Below, in pieces: positions 8,685-19,969 of a stretch of DNA of 64,000 nucleotides. Location: contig NZ_FOZJ01000003.1 of assembly GCF_900114345.1 (NCBI RefSeq), positions 62,001 through 126,000 on the forward strand. Direction: 5' to 3'. Under the pieces are notes generated by a model that saw nothing but the letters and a program-made list of their open reading frames with translations, was not told where the DNA came from and searched no databases. Within the stretch, counting starts at the first letter, position 1. Every line of letters starts with the position of its first letter. Made by a program: the position numbers and the translations under genes. This DNA is from Microbacterium sp. cf046. GTDB taxonomy: Bacteria; Actinomycetota; Actinomycetes; Actinomycetales; Microbacteriaceae.

Positions 8685-9470
8685 ATGGACCGCTCCCCGC
8701 TCGCGCCGGCGACGCTGTTCTCGTGCGCCGGGCAGGTGGCCATCGTGACGGGCGCCGGCACCGGCATCGGGCGCGCGTGCGCCGAGGCGCTCGCCGCAGC
8801 CGGTGCGCGCGTGGTGCTCGCCGGGCTGCCCGACTCCGAGCCGGAGCGCGCGGCCGCCGAGCTGAGTGGCCAGGGCTACGAGGCCGTGGGCGTGGAGTGC
8901 GATGTGACGGATGCCGCGCAGCTGAGCCGGCTCGTGGTCGCGACCGTGCAGCGATGGGGCCGCATCGACACCGTGCTCGCGAACGCCGGCGCCGCATTCG
9001 ATGTGCCCGCCGCCGCCGACGCGCTCGATCGCATGGACCGGATGTACGCGCTGCACGTTCGGGCCGTCGCCGCGCTGGCTGAGCTGGCGCTGCCGATCGT
9101 CGCGGATGGAGGCGGGGGAGCATTCCTGATCATGTCCAGCCTGTCGGGCCTGCGCGGCAACCGAGTGCTGTCGGGATACGGCGTGACGAAGGCGGCCAAC
9201 GCGCAGCTGGCCCGCAACATCGCCGTGCAGTGGGGGGCGCGCGGAGTGCGCGCCAACGCGATCTCGCCGGGCGTGATCGCCACCGAGTTCGCCGCACCGA
9301 TCACCGCCGACCCGGATGCCGCCGCGGTGAGACTCGCGAAGACTCCGCTCGGCCGCTTCGGAACCCCCGCCGAGGTCGCCGGAGCGGTGGTCTGGCTGGC
9401 GTCACCGGCGGGTGCGTTCGTGACGGGTCAGAACATCGTGATCGACGGCGGTACGCTCATCTCCGACTGA
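8685..9470 (+). CDS. Short-chain dehydrogenase/reductase
   Basis: A 261-residue SDR with TGAGTGIG, 'LANAGAAF' (a variant of NNAG), the active-site Ser in 'IMSSLSG', and Y-x-x-x-K in 'GYGVTKAAN'. It ends with the 'GQNIVIDGG' loop. A GAGGAT -10-like hexamer lies six bases before the ATG, so the mRNA is probably leaderless. It is divergent from the SDR at 7773 and followed by a PLP enzyme, from which it is separated by a long hairpin. It may oxidise or reduce a sugar-derived alcohol; the specific role is unknown. Confidence 0.8.
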   Translation: MDRSPLAPATLFSCAGQVAIVTGAGTGIGRACAEALAAAGARVVLAGLPDSEPERAAAELSGQGYEAVGVECDVTDAAQLSRLVVATVQRWGRIDTVLANAGAAFDVPAAADALDRMDRMYALHVRAVAALAELALPIVADGGGGAFLIMSSLSGLRGNRVLSGYGVTKAANAQLARNIAVQWGARGVRANAISPGVIATEFAAPITADPDAAAVRLAKTPLGRFGTPAEVAGAVVWLASPAGAFVTGQNIVIDGGTLISD

Positions 9471-9493
9471 GGGGCGACGGGCGAGCGGACGCC

Positions 9494-9560
9494 GGCGTTC
9501 ATCCGTCACCCGCGCACGCGAGAACGGCCTGAACCCGTACCCGGGTGACGGATGAACGCC
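9494..9560. repeat. Perfect 19-bp inverted repeat with 29-base loop
   Basis: Arms at 9494-9512 and 9542-9560 are exact reverse complements. The hairpin lies between two genes read in the same direction and ends just before the ribosome site of the PLP enzyme. It may terminate upstream transcription or control translation of 9586. Confidence 0.7.
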
Positions 9561-9585
9561 GCACTCCAACCGAAAGCAGGTACCC

Positions 9586-10785
9586 GTGAGCCTGGACGTC
9601 GCAGCCCTGCGAGCGAGCTTCCCCTCGCTCGCATCCGGAATCGCGCATTTCGACGGACCGGGCGGCACCCAGACCCCCGCCGTCGTGGGCGAAGCGGTCG
9701 CCCGCACCCTGACGGGACCACTGTCGAATCGCGGCACCTCGATCGCGAGCGAGCGGAACGCCGAGCAGGCGGTCGCCGAGTTCCGCGATGCGATCGCCGA
9801 TCTGCTCGGCGCCGATCCCCGAGGCGTCGTCTACGGCCGCAGCGCGACGCAGCTCACCTACGACTTCTCGCGCACCCTCGCCAAGACCTGGTCCGAGGGC
9901 GACGAGATCGTGGTCACGCAGCTCGATCACGACTGCAACGTGCGGCCATGGGTCCAGGCGGCGCGGGCCACGGGCGCCGTGGTGCGCTGGCTCCGCCTGA
10001 ACCCGGACACGGCAGAGCTCGACCTCAGCGGGCTCGACGAGGTCGTCAACCACCGCACCCGACTCGTCGCGGTGACTGGCGCATCCAACCTGCTCGGCAC
10101 GAAGCCACCCGTCGCCGAGATCGCACGGCGAGCCCACGAGGTGGGTGCGCTGGTCTACGTCGACGGGGTCCACTGCACCGCACACGCGGCCGTCGACGTC
10201 GGAGCGCTGGGCGCCGACTTCTTCGTGTGCTCGCCCTACAAATTCTTCGGACCGCACTGCGCCGCGCTCGTCGCGGCACCGGCGCTGCTGGAATCGATGG
10301 CGCCCGACAAGCTCCTGCCGTCGACCGACGAGGTCCCCGAGAGGTTCGAGCTCGGCACCCTGCCCTACGAGATCATGGCGGGCGTCACGGCGGCCGTCGA
10401 CTTCATCGCCGCGCTCGCACCTGACGGCGGCTCGAGGCGTGATCGACTCGTCGCCGCCAACGAGCTCATCGACGAATACGAGCTCGGGCTGCGTCGGCGG
10501 ATCGAAGCCGGTCTCGAGGCGCTCGGCGACCGCGTGGTCGTACACTCCCGTGCCGTCGATCGCACCCCCACGCTGTTCTTCACGTTCCCTTCGCACGACG
10601 CGGCCGATGCGTCCCGACACCTCGCTCAGCGCGGGATCCTCGCTCCGGCCGGCACGTTCTACGCGTACGAGCCATTCCGCGCACTGAACCTGCCGGTCGA
10701 GAGCGGGATGCGCGTCGGTCTCGCGCCGTACAACGACGGCAGCGACGTGGACCGACTCCTCGACGCGCTCACCGAGTTCCTCTGA
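9586..10785 (+). CDS. Class V aminotransferase / cysteine desulfurase-like protein
   Basis: A 399-residue PLP enzyme with a GTG start behind AAAGCAGG. The fold-type I signature is present: 'VYVDGVHCTAHAAVDV' (Asp contacting the PLP pyridine) and the PLP lysine in 'CSPYKFFGPH'. It resembles the cysteine desulfurase-like (SufS-like) subgroup rather than true IscS/SufS, since no Fe-S cluster genes are near and the mobile catalytic-Cys loop is not evident. It may be a lyase or transaminase for an amino acid. Its location inside a carbohydrate/aromatic island is odd; it could be an independent insertion flanked by hairpins at 9494 and 10793. Confidence 0.75.
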   Translation: MSLDVAALRASFPSLASGIAHFDGPGGTQTPAVVGEAVARTLTGPLSNRGTSIASERNAEQAVAEFRDAIADLLGADPRGVVYGRSATQLTYDFSRTLAKTWSEGDEIVVTQLDHDCNVRPWVQAARATGAVVRWLRLNPDTAELDLSGLDEVVNHRTRLVAVTGASNLLGTKPPVAEIARRAHEVGALVYVDGVHCTAHAAVDVGALGADFFVCSPYKFFGPHCAALVAAPALLESMAPDKLLPSTDEVPERFELGTLPYEIMAGVTAAVDFIAALAPDGGSRRDRLVAANELIDEYELGLRRRIEAGLEALGDRVVVHSRAVDRTPTLFFTFPSHDAADASRHLAQRGILAPAGTFYAYEPFRALNLPVESGMRVGLAPYNDGSDVDRLLDALTEFL

Positions 10786-10792
10786 GGCCTAC

Positions 10793-10826
10793 CCACCGCG
10801 GGTGGTGCCCTCCCGACCATGTCGGG
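10793..10826. terminator. Paired hairpins between convergent genes
   Basis: CCACC-GCG-GGTGG (10793-10805) is followed by CCCGAC-CAT-GTCGGG (10812-10826), in the gap between the converging PLP enzyme and the lipase gene. A likely bidirectional terminator without a T-tract. Confidence 0.5.
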
Positions 10827-10865
10827 CACACGACCAGGTCGCGGCCGCATTCCGAGGGGACACGG

Positions 10866-11864
10866 CTAGACGTCGCGAGCACCCAGCAGCCGTTCCAGCC
10901 AGTCCTCCCGTGCGCGCACCGCGGCCTGGGAGAGCGCGGCCTGCGGTGCGATCCCGTCGAATCCGTGATAGCCGCCCGGCCAGACGTGCAGCTCCGCCAC
11001 GCCCCCCGCGGCCCAGATGCGACTGGCGTACGCCACATCCTCGTCACGGAAGGTGTCGGCCGAGCCGACGTCGATGAAGGTGGGGGGAAGACCCGACAGA
11101 TCGGTGGCGCGAGCGGGTGCCGCGTACGGCGAGATGCTCCCGCTCCGGTCCGCGCCGAGCAGCGCCGACCAACCCAGCTCGTTGTCGGATCGGTTCCACA
11201 TGCGCAGCGAGGCCATCTGACGCGCAGACACGGTGTCGTTTCGATCGTCGAGCATGGGGCACATCAGCAGCTGGCCGCGCAGCGCGGGCCCGCCCCGATC
11301 GCGGGTGAGCAGCGTCACGCCGGCGGCGAGTCCTGCTCCGGCGCTGCCGCCGATGATCACGACTCGAGTGGGATCGATGTCGAGCTCGGTCGCGTGCGCG
11401 AAGACCCACTGCAGTCCCGCGAAGCAGTCCTCGACCGGGCCGGGGTGTGGCGTCTCCGGAGCGAGCCGATACTCGACCGAGACGACCGCGGCGCCCACCC
11501 GCGCAGCCAGAGCGAGGATCTCGCCCAGGGCATCGCGCGGTGATCCTGAGATCATGCCGCCGCCATGGATGGAGAACAGCGCGGCCGTCGGCAGAACGAC
11601 CGCCGCGGGGCGGCAGATGAGCAGCCGGATGTCCGGCGCACCTTCCGGTCCGGCGACGACGCGCTCATCCACGACGTACTGGCCGTCTCTCTCGAGATCG
11701 GCATCCGTGGGGCGGGGCATGAACTGATCGGCCGCCGCCCGCATGTGCGGGATCGACTCCGGTGTCAGCGGCGGGAACACGGGCATCCCCGCGAGCACGG
11801 CCGCACATTCTTCGTCGTACGGCGGCGGGGGACCGACCTCGGCGGCGGCGTCCACGTTCGTCAC
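10866..11864 (-). CDS. Alpha/beta hydrolase, hormone-sensitive lipase (family IV) type
   Basis: A 332-residue hydrolase. The oxyanion motif HGGG is in 'SIHGGGMISG', the nucleophile Ser in 'GGSAGAG', the acid in 'DVGSADTFRDE' and the His in 'GGYHGFD'. These are the marks of the bacterial HSL/GDSAG esterase family. The open frame extends upstream to 12005, but that part is antisense to the GH1 gene. The GTG at 11864 lies 11 bases after the GH1 stop and is the sensible start, making a GH1-esterase operon. It probably removes acyl groups (acetyl, malonyl or galloyl type) from plant glycosides imported by the neighbouring transporter; that is inferred. Confidence 0.8.
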   Translation of the reverse strand: MTNVDAAAEVGPPPPYDEECAAVLAGMPVFPPLTPESIPHMRAAADQFMPRPTDADLERDGQYVVDERVVAGPEGAPDIRLLICRPAAVVLPTAALFSIHGGGMISGSPRDALGEILALAARVGAAVVSVEYRLAPETPHPGPVEDCFAGLQWVFAHATELDIDPTRVVIIGGSAGAGLAAGVTLLTRDRGGPALRGQLLMCPMLDDRNDTVSARQMASLRMWNRSDNELGWSALLGADRSGSISPYAAPARATDLSGLPPTFIDVGSADTFRDEDVAYASRIWAAGGVAELHVWPGGYHGFDGIAPQAALSQAAVRAREDWLERLLGARDV

Positions 11865-11875
11865 GCTCAGGCCGC

Positions 11876-13123
11876 TCAGTCCGAGAGTCCGCGCGCCTGC
11901 CGCACCAGCTGGGCGTACGCTCCGGCGCTCGGCTTGGCCGTGCGTTCGAAGGTCTCCCGATCGACGGAATGCAGGCCGAGCTTCGGGCCGTAGCCGAAGA
12001 TCCACTCGAAGTTGTCCATCAGGGTCCAGTGGCAGTACCCGAGCACGGGCACACCATCGGCGATCGCCTGGGCGAGGCCCTCGAGCGACGGCTCGATGAA
12101 CCCGGCCCGGATGCCGTCATCCGGGGTGCTGACGCCGTGCTCGCTCACCAGGATCGACACACCGCTCACCGCGTAGGCGTACTCGACGGCGCCGCGCAGC
12201 GAGTCGGGATCGACGGGCGTGCCCATTCCGTTGAGCACGGCGCCCCCGTCCGCCGGCAACAGTCCGTCGGGTCCGTAGTGCAGGCGCTCGTAGTTCTGCA
12301 CGCCGACGAAGTCGTCGTCCGCGGCGAGGCGCAGCCAGTAGTCGTAGACCTCCGCGCGCTTGCGCGCCACGAGCTCTTCGCCCCCGGGCGCCGCCACGTC
12401 GTCGCACATGGCGAGCGAGAGGCCGACGGGCAGATCCGCGCGGCGCGCCTTGATCGCAGCCTTGCCGGCGAGGTGCGCGGCCGTCATGCCCGCCCGCATC
12501 CCGGCGAAGTCCTCACGCAGCATGACGTTGCCGGCGCGGTAGCGCTCGACGCCCGCACTCCGCTGTGCGGCCTCCAGCGTCGCCCGCTCGAGGTCCACGA
12601 TGAAGTCGGGCAGGCCCGCCCACGTCAGCATCTCGGGCAGGTCGGGCTCGTTGAACGTGACCGCCAGACGGATGCGGTCACCGAAGCGGTCCATCACGAC
12701 ACCGCAGTACCGGGCGAACAGCTCGGGCGCTTCGGGGTCGAGCCAGGCGCCCCGCGCGGCGAACCAGTGCGGCGAGGTGAAGTGATTGAAGGTCACGAGC
12801 GGCGCGAGACCACGGGCGATGCATCCGTCGACGAGCGCTTCGTAATGCGCGAGCGCCTCCTCGGAGAACTCGCCCTCGACCGGCTCGATGCGGGCCCACT
12901 CGACCGAGAAGCGGTATGCGTTGAGGTTCATGCCGGCGACCAGGTCGAGGTCGGACTCCCACAGCTCCCAGCCGTTCGCGGCCTTGCCGGAACGCTCTTG
13001 GAAGACCGTCGGGGTGACGTTCTCCAGGAACCACGTGTCGCTGTCGACGTTGTCCCCCTCGTTCTGATGTCCGGCGGTGGCGACGCCCCAGAGGAAGTCG
13101 GCGGGGAAGGATGCTGCGGGCAT
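11876..13123 (-). CDS. Glycoside hydrolase family 1 beta-glucosidase-like enzyme
   Basis: A 415-residue TIM-barrel GH1. The N-terminal signature 'FPADFLWGVATAGHQNEG' is followed by the acid/base Glu159 in TFNEP and the nucleophile Glu328 in 'ILVSEHG' (family consensus I/V-TENG). I start at MPAASFPADF; an in-frame ATG 12 codons upstream at 13159 lies close to the operator. No signal peptide, so it acts in the cytoplasm on imported glycosides. It is shorter than the usual 440-480 residues. It is divergent from the oligopeptide/glycoside ABC importer and shares with it a palindromic operator, so the importer probably brings in its substrate. Confidence 0.85.
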   Translation of the reverse strand: MPAASFPADFLWGVATAGHQNEGDNVDSDTWFLENVTPTVFQERSGKAANGWELWESDLDLVAGMNLNAYRFSVEWARIEPVEGEFSEEALAHYEALVDGCIARGLAPLVTFNHFTSPHWFAARGAWLDPEAPELFARYCGVVMDRFGDRIRLAVTFNEPDLPEMLTWAGLPDFIVDLERATLEAAQRSAGVERYRAGNVMLREDFAGMRAGMTAAHLAGKAAIKARRADLPVGLSLAMCDDVAAPGGEELVARKRAEVYDYWLRLAADDDFVGVQNYERLHYGPDGLLPADGGAVLNGMGTPVDPDSLRGAVEYAYAVSGVSILVSEHGVSTPDDGIRAGFIEPSLEGLAQAIADGVPVLGYCHWTLMDNFEWIFGYGPKLGLHSVDRETFERTAKPSAGAYAQLVRQARGLSD

Positions 13124-13172
13124 GAGTGGTCCTCTCTGAACTCGCTCCCATCGTCGCACACTTGTTCATTCT

Positions 13173-13189
13173 GTGAAAGCATGTTTCAC
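13173..13189. promoter_or_regulatory. Palindromic operator GTGAAA-N5-TTTCAC
   Basis: A perfect palindrome, GTGAAA-GCATG-TTTCAC, stands alone in the 234-bp divergent gap between the GH1-esterase and ABC-importer transcripts. It probably lets one regulator control both. Its half-site resembles that at the start of the IclR gene (24493-24507). Confidence 0.6.
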
Positions 13190-13357
13190 TAGGAACACTG
13201 AATAGCAACGCCATGTTAGGCCGTCGCTAACGCACCGCAGAGTGAATCCGAATGGCCAAAGCGGCCGCAGCGGGTCAACCTGTACCCAAGGATCGCCGCC
13301 CGATTGCGATCCGCGACACCGAAGTCCAACACAGCCCATCGATCACAGGAGATCAGG

Positions 13358-14929
13358 ATGTCTCGAATCACCACAGCCCGCGGCGCCGCCGTCCTTGCGG
13401 CCGTCGCCGCAACAGCCCTGGCGCTCAGCGCGTGCACCGGCTCCGGGGGAGGCTCCGCCAGCGGCGGAGCGGCCGACACGTCGAAGCTGGTCATCGGCCT
13501 CGATTCCGACCAGGCCGCCCTGGGTTACGACCCCGTTCGCTATGCCGCCGGACAGCGGTTCTTCTTCGAGGGCATCTACGACTCCCTGTTCGTCCTGGAC
13601 GAGGACGGTGCCGTCGTTCCCGACCTCGTGACCAACTTCGAGTACAACGCCGACCAGACGCAGCTGACGCTCGACCTGGACACCAGCGCGACTTTCGACG
13701 ACGGATCCACGCTCACCGCCGATCTCGTCAAGGAGAACCTCGACGCGCGCGGCAACCCCGACCTTTCTGCGTACAGCGGATTCGCCACCGGTGGTCAGAA
13801 CGAGATCACCGATGTCGCCGTGGTCGACGAAGACACGGTCACGCTCACCTTCGCGGCGCCGCAGCCTGGATTCGAGTCGAACCTCGTGCTTCCAGCCGGT
13901 GCGATCGTCGGACCCACCGGCGCCGCGGACCGCTCGACGCTCGACTCGACGCCGGATGGTTCCGGCCCGCTCGCACTCGACGCTGACGCGACGGTCAAGG
14001 GCAACTCCTACCTTCTGGTCAAGAAGGACGACAACCCCGCCGCGGCCGACTATCCCTTCGACTCGTACGAGTTCAAGCCGATCCTCGACCCGCAGGCTCG
14101 TGTCAACGCAGCCATCTCGGGTGAGGTGGACATCGCCAACATCACGGCTGACACGCAGGCGCAGGTCGAGTCGGCCGGCACGGGCCTCGTCGCCAACGGC
14201 GGCACCGTGCAGAACATCATCGCGTTCGACAAGGTCGGGGCGCTCGGTCCGCAGTGGGCGGACCCGCGGGTATACCAGGCGCTCTCGATGGCCATCGATC
14301 GTGAGACCTACGTCAACGCGGTGCACCCGGGAGAGATCCCGACGGCCAACGCCATGCCCGCCGACAGCCCCGGGTTCCTGCCCGAGCTCGACGAGCAGTA
14401 CGCCTACGACCCCGAGGGCGCCAAGGCGCTGCTGGCCGACGCCGGGTACCCGAACGGCTTCACGTTCGACTTCACGATCAACCAGGGCAGCCAGCGCGAC
14501 CTCGAGGCGCTTCAGCCGTACTGGGCGGCGATCGGGGTCACTGTGAACCTGAAGAACGCCGCATCGACGGAGGAGCTGTTCGCGGTCGTGCAGACGGAGC
14601 CGCTCGGCGGACCGATCCCGCTGACGTGGACGAACCCCCTCGGCAACGTCTTCGGCGTGCTGTTCGGCTTCGCGAACTTCCACGGCGCCACGAATGACCA
14701 GATCCAGGCGGCCGCCGGCGCGTTCGGTGCCGCTCAGGGTGCGGGCGACGCAGACGCGCAGGCCACAGCGCTGCAGGACCTGAACACGGCGATCGTCGAC
14801 TCGGGATGGCTCATCCCGCTCTACGAGCAGCTCGCACCGTGGGCATACAACACGGAGAAGGTCGCCGAGCTGACGTTCCCGGGCGCCGAGGCGTTCCCGA
14901 TCCTCGCCACCATCCAGCCCGCGTCCTAA
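13358..14929 (+). CDS. ABC transporter substrate-binding lipoprotein, family 5 (dipeptide/glycoside)
   Basis: A 523-residue protein with a signal peptide and lipobox LSAC (Cys26), followed by a Gly/Ser-rich linker. The body is SBP_bac_5: 'GYDPVRYAAGQRFFFEGIYDSL', 'VPDLVTNFEYNADQTQLTLDL', 'LSMAIDRETYVNAV' and the C-terminal 'AIVDSGWLIPLYEQLAPWAY'. Start ATG 13358 has AGGAGATC just upstream; the earlier ATG at 13304 adds an unlikely hydrophilic leader. It is first in an importer operon (SBP, permease, permease-ATPase, ATPase) and divergent from a beta-glucosidase, suggesting oligosaccharide or glycoside rather than peptide uptake. Confidence 0.9.
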   Translation: MSRITTARGAAVLAAVAATALALSACTGSGGGSASGGAADTSKLVIGLDSDQAALGYDPVRYAAGQRFFFEGIYDSLFVLDEDGAVVPDLVTNFEYNADQTQLTLDLDTSATFDDGSTLTADLVKENLDARGNPDLSAYSGFATGGQNEITDVAVVDEDTVTLTFAAPQPGFESNLVLPAGAIVGPTGAADRSTLDSTPDGSGPLALDADATVKGNSYLLVKKDDNPAAADYPFDSYEFKPILDPQARVNAAISGEVDIANITADTQAQVESAGTGLVANGGTVQNIIAFDKVGALGPQWADPRVYQALSMAIDRETYVNAVHPGEIPTANAMPADSPGFLPELDEQYAYDPEGAKALLADAGYPNGFTFDFTINQGSQRDLEALQPYWAAIGVTVNLKNAASTEELFAVVQTEPLGGPIPLTWTNPLGNVFGVLFGFANFHGATNDQIQAAAGAFGAAQGAGDADAQATALQDLNTAIVDSGWLIPLYEQLAPWAYNTEKVAELTFPGAEAFPILATIQPAS

Positions 14930-14935
14930 CCTGAT

Positions 14936-14970
14936 GTCGGTGCCGGCGGCCACTCGCCGCCGGCACCGAC
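14936..14970 (+). promoter_or_regulatory. Perfect 15-bp stem-loop between SBP and permease
   Basis: Arms 14936-14950 and 14956-14970 pair without mismatch around the loop CACTC, seven bases after the SBP stop. Such structures commonly trim or stabilise mRNA so the binding protein is made in excess over the membrane subunits. Confidence 0.7.
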
Positions 14971-14986
14971 GTCGCAGGGAGTGATG

Positions 14987-15924
14987 ATGCTCTTCTTCGT
15001 ACTCAAACGGGTCGCCTGGGCGATCCTGACGCTGCTGATCGCGTCGTGGATCGCATTCGTACTGGTCCACCTGTCCGGCTCGACGCCGGGCGGCGTCGCC
15101 CTCGGCCAATCGGCCACGCCCGAGCAGGTCATCGCCTACAACGAGTCGGTCGGCTGGTACAACCCCTGGATCCAGCAGTACTTCGCCTGGGTCTGGCAGG
15201 TGCTCCAGGGCAACCTCGGAGTCTCCCTCATCGACGGCCGTCCCATCGGCCCCGACATCGCGAAGCGGCTGCCTGTCACGGCAGCCCTCGCCCTCGGCGG
15301 TACCATCCTGAGCGCCGTCATCGGCATCACGCTCGGCGTCATCGCAGCCGTCCGAGGCGGCGCTGTCGACCGCTTCATCACGATCCTCACCGGCATCATG
15401 CTGTCGCTGCCGGCATTCTGGGTCGGCATCCTGCTGGTCTACGTCTTCGCCGTGCAGATGCGTCTGCTGCCCGCCACCGGCTTCGTCCCGTTCGAGGTGA
15501 GCCCCGACAAGTGGTTCAAATCCCTTGTTCTCCCGGTGCTCACGATCGCGCTGACCTCTGCCGGTTTCATCGCGCGACAGACTCGCGCGTCGATGGCCGA
15601 GGCACTCGCTCAGGAGCACATCCGCACCCTCCGCGCCGTCGGCACACCGACGTGGCGCGTCGTCTACGTGCACGCACTGCGCGGTGCGAGCCTTCCGATC
15701 CTCGCCACCGTCGCCATCCAGTTCATCGTCCTGTTCGGCGGCTCGGTCATGATCGAGCTCCTGTTCGCCCTTCCGGGAATCGGTCAGGCGATGCAGTCCG
15801 CTGTCGGGTCGGCCGACCTGCCCTTCGTCCAGGCGCTCGTGCTCGTTGCGACCCTCGTGGTCGTGGTCGTCAACGTGCTGCTCGAGACCCTCAACCGCAC
15901 CCTCGACCCGAAACTGCGTACATC

Positions 15925-15928
<4 letters not shown>
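14987..15928 (+). CDS. ABC transporter permease, DppB-type
   Basis: A 313-residue membrane protein with six predicted helices and the DppB/OppB pattern: an N-terminal helix followed by 'LSGSTPGGVALGQSATPEQV', then the EAA-loop-like 'EALAQEHIRTLRAVGTPTWRVVYVHALRGA'. GTG 14981, ATG 14984 and ATG 14987 are all in frame; AGGGAG at 14976-14981 has correct spacing only to 14987. Its stop overlaps the start of the fused permease-ATPase (ATGA at 15925). It forms the first half of the membrane channel. Confidence 0.9.
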
Positions 15929-18026
<2,098 letters not shown>

Positions 18027-18030
<4 letters not shown>

Positions 18031-18899
18031 CCATCGTGCAGTCCGCAGGCGACCACGCGGATGCCGCCGCGACGCCGCTGCTGGAGGTGCGCAACCTCAC
18101 CGTGCGCTTCAACAAGAAGGGTGCGCCTGCAGTCGACGACGTGTCGTTCACCATCGCGCGCGGAGAGACGCTCGGACTCGTCGGCGAGTCCGGCTCGGGC
18201 AAGACGACGATCGGACGCGCGATCCTCGGCCTGCAGCCGGTGACGAGCGGCCAGATCCTCTTCGAGGGCCGCGACATCACGAAGACCAGCGCCTCGCAGC
18301 GCCGCTCGCTGCAGGGCGACCTCCGCGCGGTGTTCCAGGATCCGTTCTCCTCGCTGAACCCCCGTCGTCCGATCGGTGATGCGATCACCGAGCCGTTGCG
18401 GGTGGCCAGCGTGCCGCGTGAAGAACGCGACAAGCGGGCGAAGGACGTGCTGGATGCCGTCGGGCTCGCCCCCGGATCCGAGGCGCGCTACCCGCGCCAG
18501 TTCTCGGGCGGGCAGCGCCAGCGCATCGCGATCGCACGCGCACTGGTCACCGACCCGCGACTGGTCGTGTGCGACGAAGCGGTGAGCGCGCTCGACCTGT
18601 CGACGCAGGCTCAGGTGCTGAACCTGCTGTCAGACCTCCGTGCGGGGAAGGACCTCGGGTACCTCTTCATCGCGCACGACATGGCCGTCGTGGAATTCCT
18701 GGCGCAGCGCGTCATCGTGCTCAACCGCGGCCGGCTCGTGGAGGAGGGGCGGACGGTGGACGTGATCCGCAACCCCCAGCACCACTACACCCGCACGCTG
18801 ATGGCGGCCTCGCCCGTTCCGGACCCTGATGAGCAGGCGCGTCGCCGCGAGGAGTGGAAGCGGCTGCGAGCCGAGGCGAAGGCCGCTGCCGCCGACTGA
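18027..18899 (+). CDS. ABC transporter ATP-binding protein, DppF-type
   Basis: A 290-residue ATPase: Walker A GESGSGKT, 'VFQDPFSSLNPRRPIGD' (Q-loop), signature FSGGQRQR, Walker B 'LVVCDEAVSALD' and an H-loop His in 'FIAHDM'. The start is a GTG overlapping the previous stop (GTGA). It completes the heterodimeric motor together with the ATPase half of the preceding fusion. It ends only three bases from the tail of the convergent LysR gene. Confidence 0.9.
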
Positions 18900-18902
18900 G
18901 TA

Positions 18903-19814
18903 TCAGTGGAAGGTCGCGTCGACGAGCGGTGAGAGGGCCTGCGCTGTCTCGCGGAATGTGTTCACCATCGGATTGCGGCTGTCGGTCAGGCTGCACAGCA
19001 CGATCGTCGCAGGTTCGATGTCTGCGATCGGGATGAACGCCAGCTCCTCGCGGCGGTAGTGCTTGCTCGCCGACTGCCCGGCGATGTTCACGCCCGCGCC
19101 GGCGGCGACCAGTTCAAGCAGTCCCTCGACGCTGTCCGCGGTCGGACCGCGCTTGGGGCGCGATCCGTCGGGACGCGGATCCACGATCCACCAGTCCACG
19201 ACCTCGGGCACGCCCTTGGCCACGGCGACGAACACCTCGTCGTTCGTCTCCAGGATCGAGACCGAATCGCGCTCTGCGAGCAGATGGTCCGCTCGCACGA
19301 CGAGCACCCTCGCTTCGCGCCAGAGCGGCTCCGCCCGCACCCTGGGAGGCAGACGCATGGGCCACGGAGCGAAGACCACGTCGACGCGCCCTGACTCGAG
19401 GTCGTCGGCGACGTCGAAGAAGCCCAGCCTCCGCATCTCGATGCGCGCCTGCGGGATCGCCTGCATCGTGGCGGCGATCGCAGCCGTCGTGAGTGTGCCC
19501 GCGCCCGCAGCCACCACCCCGACCCGCAGAACGGGCGCATCGCGGTCGCGCTTGATGGACCGGCCCCAGCTCAGCAGCTGGTCGTGGTCGTCCTGTACGC
19601 GACGGGCAAGGGGAAGCAACTCGCGACCGTAGGTCGTGAGCTCGACCTTCCGGGGGCTCCGATCGAACAGCTTGACGTCGAGCTGCTGCTCGAGCCTGCT
19701 GATCTGCTGGCTCAGCGAGGGCGGCGTGATGCTCAGCCGCTCCGCAGCGCGGCCGAAGTGCAGCTCTTCGGCGAGCACGCAGAAATAGCGGATCACGTGG
19801 ATAGGAACATCCAT
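18903..19814 (-). CDS. LysR-family transcriptional regulator
   Basis: A 303-residue LTTR. The N-terminal winged HTH is at residues 1-65 ('[33 protein letters not shown]'), then a type-2 periplasmic-like effector domain. It is divergent from the cupin-esterase-rhamnosidase operon, with a 155-bp gap full of palindromes, so it most likely activates that operon in response to an aromatic inducer and represses itself. Ligand unknown. Confidence 0.85.
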   Translation of the reverse strand: MDVPIHVIRYFCVLAEELHFGRAAERLSITPPSLSQQISRLEQQLDVKLFDRSPRKVELTTYGRELLPLARRVQDDHDQLLSWGRSIKRDRDAPVLRVGVVAAGAGTLTTAAIAATMQAIPQARIEMRRLGFFDVADDLESGRVDVVFAPWPMRLPPRVRAEPLWREARVLVVRADHLLAERDSVSILETNDEVFVAVAKGVPEVVDWWIVDPRPDGSRPKRGPTADSVEGLLELVAAGAGVNIAGQSASKHYRREELAFIPIADIEPATIVLCSLTDSRNPMVNTFRETAQALSPLVDATFH

Positions 19815-19823
19815 GGTCGGATC

Positions 19824-19927
19824 TTAGCCGCAGGCTAACGCCGAGTAGGAAGCTCGAACTTCCTTCCCCCGCGGATCCTGGCGAGACTTGAGGGACACCC
19901 GGAGCGAGCCATCGGAATGACCCGATG
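19824..19927. promoter_or_regulatory. LysR control region with three palindromes
   Basis: In the divergent gap before the cupin gene: TTAGCC-GCA-GGCTAA (19824-19838), a T-N11-A-type LysR box adjacent to the LysR start; AGGAAG-N6-CTTCCT (19847-19864); and CATCGG-N6-CCGATG (19910-19927). The first two are the likely recall and activation sites. Confidence 0.55.
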
Positions 19928-19969
19928 CCCCACTGCCTAACGGCACCGTGCACTTACAAGGAGGTAAGC

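Noticed and set aside
6931..9123. 730-residue minus-strand open frame
   Set aside because: It reads across the GMC gene and both SDR loci and has the Arg/Ala-rich composition of a shadow; the SDR at 7773 in another frame has all catalytic motifs.
9586..10785. Iron-sulfur cluster cysteine desulfurase (IscS/SufS)
   Set aside because: No Suf/Isc neighbours and no clear catalytic-Cys loop; called only as a desulfurase-like class V protein.
13343..15673. 776-residue minus-strand open frame opposite the ABC importer
   Set aside because: It is antisense to the solute-binding protein and permease, is rich in Arg, Asp and Gly repeats, and matches no family; a typical high-GC shadow frame.
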